Source: Casuarius casuarius (Eukaryota > Chordata > Aves > Casuariiformes > Casuariidae). From it: a stretch of 64,000 nt of DNA. A program made the translations under genes and the position numbers. Positions 62,684 to 64,000 of the stretch are shown here, piece after piece. Within the stretch, counting starts at the first letter, position 1. Each line of letters starts with the position of its first letter. The stretch covers positions 310,001-374,000 of the forward strand of contig PTFA01000305.1 in assembly GCA_003342895.1 (NCBI GenBank), given 5' to 3'. Under the pieces are notes generated by a model that was given only the letters and a program-made list of their open reading frames with translations, had not been told where the DNA came from and did no database searches.

Positions 62684-62729
62684 ATAAAAGAAATAATGGG
62701 AATATGCTATCTGAAAAGCAAACAGGAAG
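62684..62729 (+). other. Candidate exon, 46 bp, with N-myristoylation-like start
   Basis: A strong acceptor (GCTTTTTCTCTTATAG) and a strong donor (GAAG then GTAAGTTA) frame a 46-bp exon in otherwise featureless DNA. An ATG at 62696 opens a frame MGICYLKSKQE up to the donor. An initiator MG with nearby Cys and Lys is the pattern of N-myristoylated, membrane-anchored proteins such as Src-family kinases, but the rest is too short to identify. Read from the acceptor the frame is also open (IKEIMGICYLKSKQE), so it could be an internal exon. A second frame is open as well. Chance pseudo-exon remains the main alternative. Confidence 0.25.
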
Positions 62730-64000
62730 GTAAGTTATCTTAAAAATGAGCTTTCCCTATCAACTTGGCCTTTCTCTCAGTTTTTTCCTCTTGCTTTTTT
62801 CCCCCCGTCTTTTCTTCCTCTCCTGCTTCTGTGGTAATACCAATTCACTATAGGACTTACAAAACTGAAGATAATAAAATCCTTGAATAATACATATGCT
62901 GTTAGAAAAGAAAGCTGGAGCAGACCCAGTTCATTTTTTTAAACAGAAAACTTATCTCAGGGGCAAGAGCAGTCCAAAACTATAAGCAAACATTTTTATA
63001 AAATGTATTCTGTGTTTTTGAAGAATAAATCTCTCCCTATCAGAGTTGCTGTTTCTTGTCAGAGGGTCTCAGAAAATGATTATAGTTCAAGTCAAGATAG
63101 CTGAGATAGCCGCCTTATTCAATTAAATGCAAAATTTAGCATACTATTATTTGTTATACTTAATGCATTCGTTTCCAAAAATACGCTGTGAGATAACAGC
63201 ATGGGAAATACAGAAAGTTTTAGTATAACACAGAAATTTTACAAGTTATCATAGAACAAGTTTTACCTATGGGAAAAGAAAGAGAAAGCGCTGAACTGAA
63301 AAAGCCAAATAACAATAAAAAAGAGTAATTTCAGCTGTTTTAAGAATGGCGTGAGACCCCCTACTTTGCAGTCTCTCTATACTTTAAGATAAATTGTATG
63401 AAAATGTCTCAACTCAGTATTTCAATAAAATATAATGGAAATTCTGTAATGAGATTAAAAACAGATCTATGAAAATAAAGAAATATACAGCAGGTTTATC
63501 TTAAAACTCTCATGCTAATTTGAACAATAATAATTTGATTTCATTAAAACTGATTGCTTTAAGTGCTGTACAAAGGTACATAATTTACACACACACATCC
63601 CCAAGAACTCTTCTTCAGAAGCAGAGTTCGAAAAAGTTTCAGAGATTGCAAAGTTTGAGGAAAATATTAGTCATGAATGAAAGAGCAACAAACAGAATAC
63701 TTTCATCTGTGTGACATTTCAAAGTTTTATATTACTAATTTAAAATGTAGTGATGCAATTGAAATAGGTGTGGACTCCACAAGTCCTTGCTCCCAGGAGG
63801 AGTCCCAGCAGCTTGAATACATTTTCTTAGGTAAGCAGGACTAGCTTTGAGTATAGACATTTGGAGAATCGCCTCCTCCCCCACAAATTTATGAAATATG
63901 TTAAAATAGCAGACATGCCTTGACTGGGTATAACACTTCTGTTATGACAGAGTATGTTTACTCTTCAGCATTGTAGTTAAAAGCCTATGTCGATGTAAAG
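62730..64000. other. AT-rich non-coding DNA
   Basis: Nothing gene-like is recognised. A donor-like AG-GTAAGC occurs near 63830 without an obvious partner acceptor. Confidence 0.45.

Noticed and set aside
1..64000. CRISPR arrays, bacterial operons, phage, endogenous retrovirus, or complete transposon
   Set aside because: No direct-repeat/spacer pattern, no ribosome binding sites with tight gene packing, no long terminal repeats, and no transposase or reverse transcriptase frame were seen; the only transposon traces are truncated CR1 and old SINE-like relics.

Overview
The window reads as nuclear DNA of a sauropsid vertebrate, most likely a bird. The sequence is AT-rich. It carries CR1 non-LTR retrotransposon fragments of different ages, remnants of very old amniote repeats (a MIR-like CORE-SINE and fragments containing the 'tcaatgggagt' type motif), one long GT microsatellite and many homopolymer runs. 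No mammalian Alu/B1/L1 or squamate BovB sequence was noticed. Low repeat density argues for a bird over a turtle or crocodile; this is inference, and no species is claimed. Two single N bases (15656, 36248) indicate a draft assembly.

No protein-coding gene can be identified with confidence. Most open frames here are what chance produces in AT-rich DNA, and the longest ones mostly lie in GC-richer islands where stops are rare in several frames at once. The window is best described as gene-poor intergenic or giant-intron DNA.

Layout. 0-2.6 kb: candidate minus-strand internal exon (113-170), a moderately diverged CR1 (846-1350) and an older CR1 (about 2040-2590). 8.6-10.4 kb: the best candidate gene, a minus-strand two-exon model with phase-compatible splice sites, a 128-residue product, a CpG-rich first exon and a 3'UTR-like tail with AATAAA. 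16.8-18.7 kb: an alternating purine-pyrimidine tract, a small CpG cluster, a TATA-like site and long frames. 33.4-33.95 kb: GC-rich segment ending in a strong splice donor. 36.6-37.0 kb: the clearest CpG island, with no recognisable gene. 39.87-39.94 kb: (GT)34. 43.69-44.13 kb: possible decayed coding remnant. 45.5-45.8 kb: ancient CR1. 48.5-48.7 kb: short match to the start of vomeronasal type-2 receptors. 57.46-57.60 kb: MIR-like SINE. 58.7-59.17 kb: GC-rich block open in several frames. 62.2-62.73 kb: ancient repeat followed by a 46-bp exon candidate with strong splice sites.

No functional network of genes can be read from this window. Its likely functions, if any, are regulatory DNA, non-coding transcription from the CpG islands and possibly one or two small or partial genes, all needing comparative or RNA evidence.
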